From UBA9339 sp964535195 (lineage in GTDB: Bacteria > Pseudomonadota > Gammaproteobacteria > UBA9339): a DNA stretch of 64,000 nucleotides. Positions within the stretch are counted from its first letter, which is position 1, and each line of letters starts with the position of its first letter. Both the position numbers and the translations under genes were made by a program. Below the pieces are notes generated by a model. The model was not told where the DNA came from and searched no databases. It worked only from the letters and a program-made list of their open reading frames with translations. Shown one piece after another: positions 63,992-64,000 of this stretch. The stretch lies in contig CAZHSI010000005.1 of the NCBI GenBank assembly GCA_964535195.1, forward strand, positions 19,379 through 83,378, in the 5' to 3' direction.

Positions 63992-64000
63992 ATGGAACCA
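63992..64000 (+). CDS. Start of a gene cut off by the window edge
   Basis: ATG GAA CCA follows AGGAGA with a 5-base spacer. The upstream 80 bases are very AT-rich, with TATAAT at 63957-63962. Only three codons are visible, so no product can be named. Confidence 0.55.

Overview
The window looks like a chromosome segment of an AT-rich gammaproteobacterium that probably lives with or inside eukaryotic cells. This comes from gene order and gene content, not from a database search. Several neighbourhoods typical of Gammaproteobacteria are intact: smc-zipA-ligA, fimV-truA, phoH-ybeY, pilD-coaE-zapD, and a rodA...rlpA-dac cell-wall block. ihfB, hda and a DUF2066 gene are also present. An LssY-type DedA/PAP2 protein, an effector-like protein with actin-nucleator motifs, an SpvB/RHS protein and many decayed insertion sequences point to the Legionella/Coxiella side of the class. 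No rRNA gene or species marker allows a firmer assignment.

Layout. 1-6.4 kb: 3' part of trmB, then a minus-strand cell-envelope block (D,D-carboxypeptidase, RlpA, a TPR-methyltransferase, RodA). 6.5-8.1 kb: phoH-ybeY. 8.1-9.75 kb: a small accessory island with a G+C-richer gene for a protein with poly-proline, WH2-like, central and acidic segments (WASP/RickA-like), beside an IS5-family transposase relic. 9.8-14 kb: nrdDG with candidate NrdR boxes, and a shortened pilVWX cluster. 14.3-22 kb: galU, a flavodoxin, an L,D-transpeptidase, asnS, hda, DUF2066, ihfB, nadK. 22-28.6 kb: a 1928-residue secreted SpvB/RHS protein with a variable tail and a small membrane-anchored partner. 28.8-31.7 kb: recN, then a GIY-YIG gene and an IS5 relic enclosed by long inverted-repeat arms. 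31.7-45.5 kb: lssY-like gene, truA, fimV, prmB, a beta-CASP nuclease, ligA, zipA, smc, tRNA-Ala, maf, tRNA-Arg. 45.5-54.4 kb: addA-like, dus, recD2, pilD, coaE, zapD. 54.4-56.2 kb: two unrecognised genes. 56.1-63.5 kb: a six-gene Hyf/complex-I-like membrane complex whose large subunit lacks the [NiFe] cysteines. 63.5-64 kb: an IS481 relic and the first codons of another gene.

Two patterns cut across the gene list. The first is a family of about 113-124 bp palindromic elements, five copies here, all in the same orientation. In two places the end of the element supplies the last codons and stop of a gene. The second is host-interaction potential: the actin-nucleator-like protein and the RHS protein lie among mobile-element remains.

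The energy and redox genes (anaerobic ribonucleotide reductase, flavodoxin, Ehr-type membrane complex) suggest life at low or variable oxygen.
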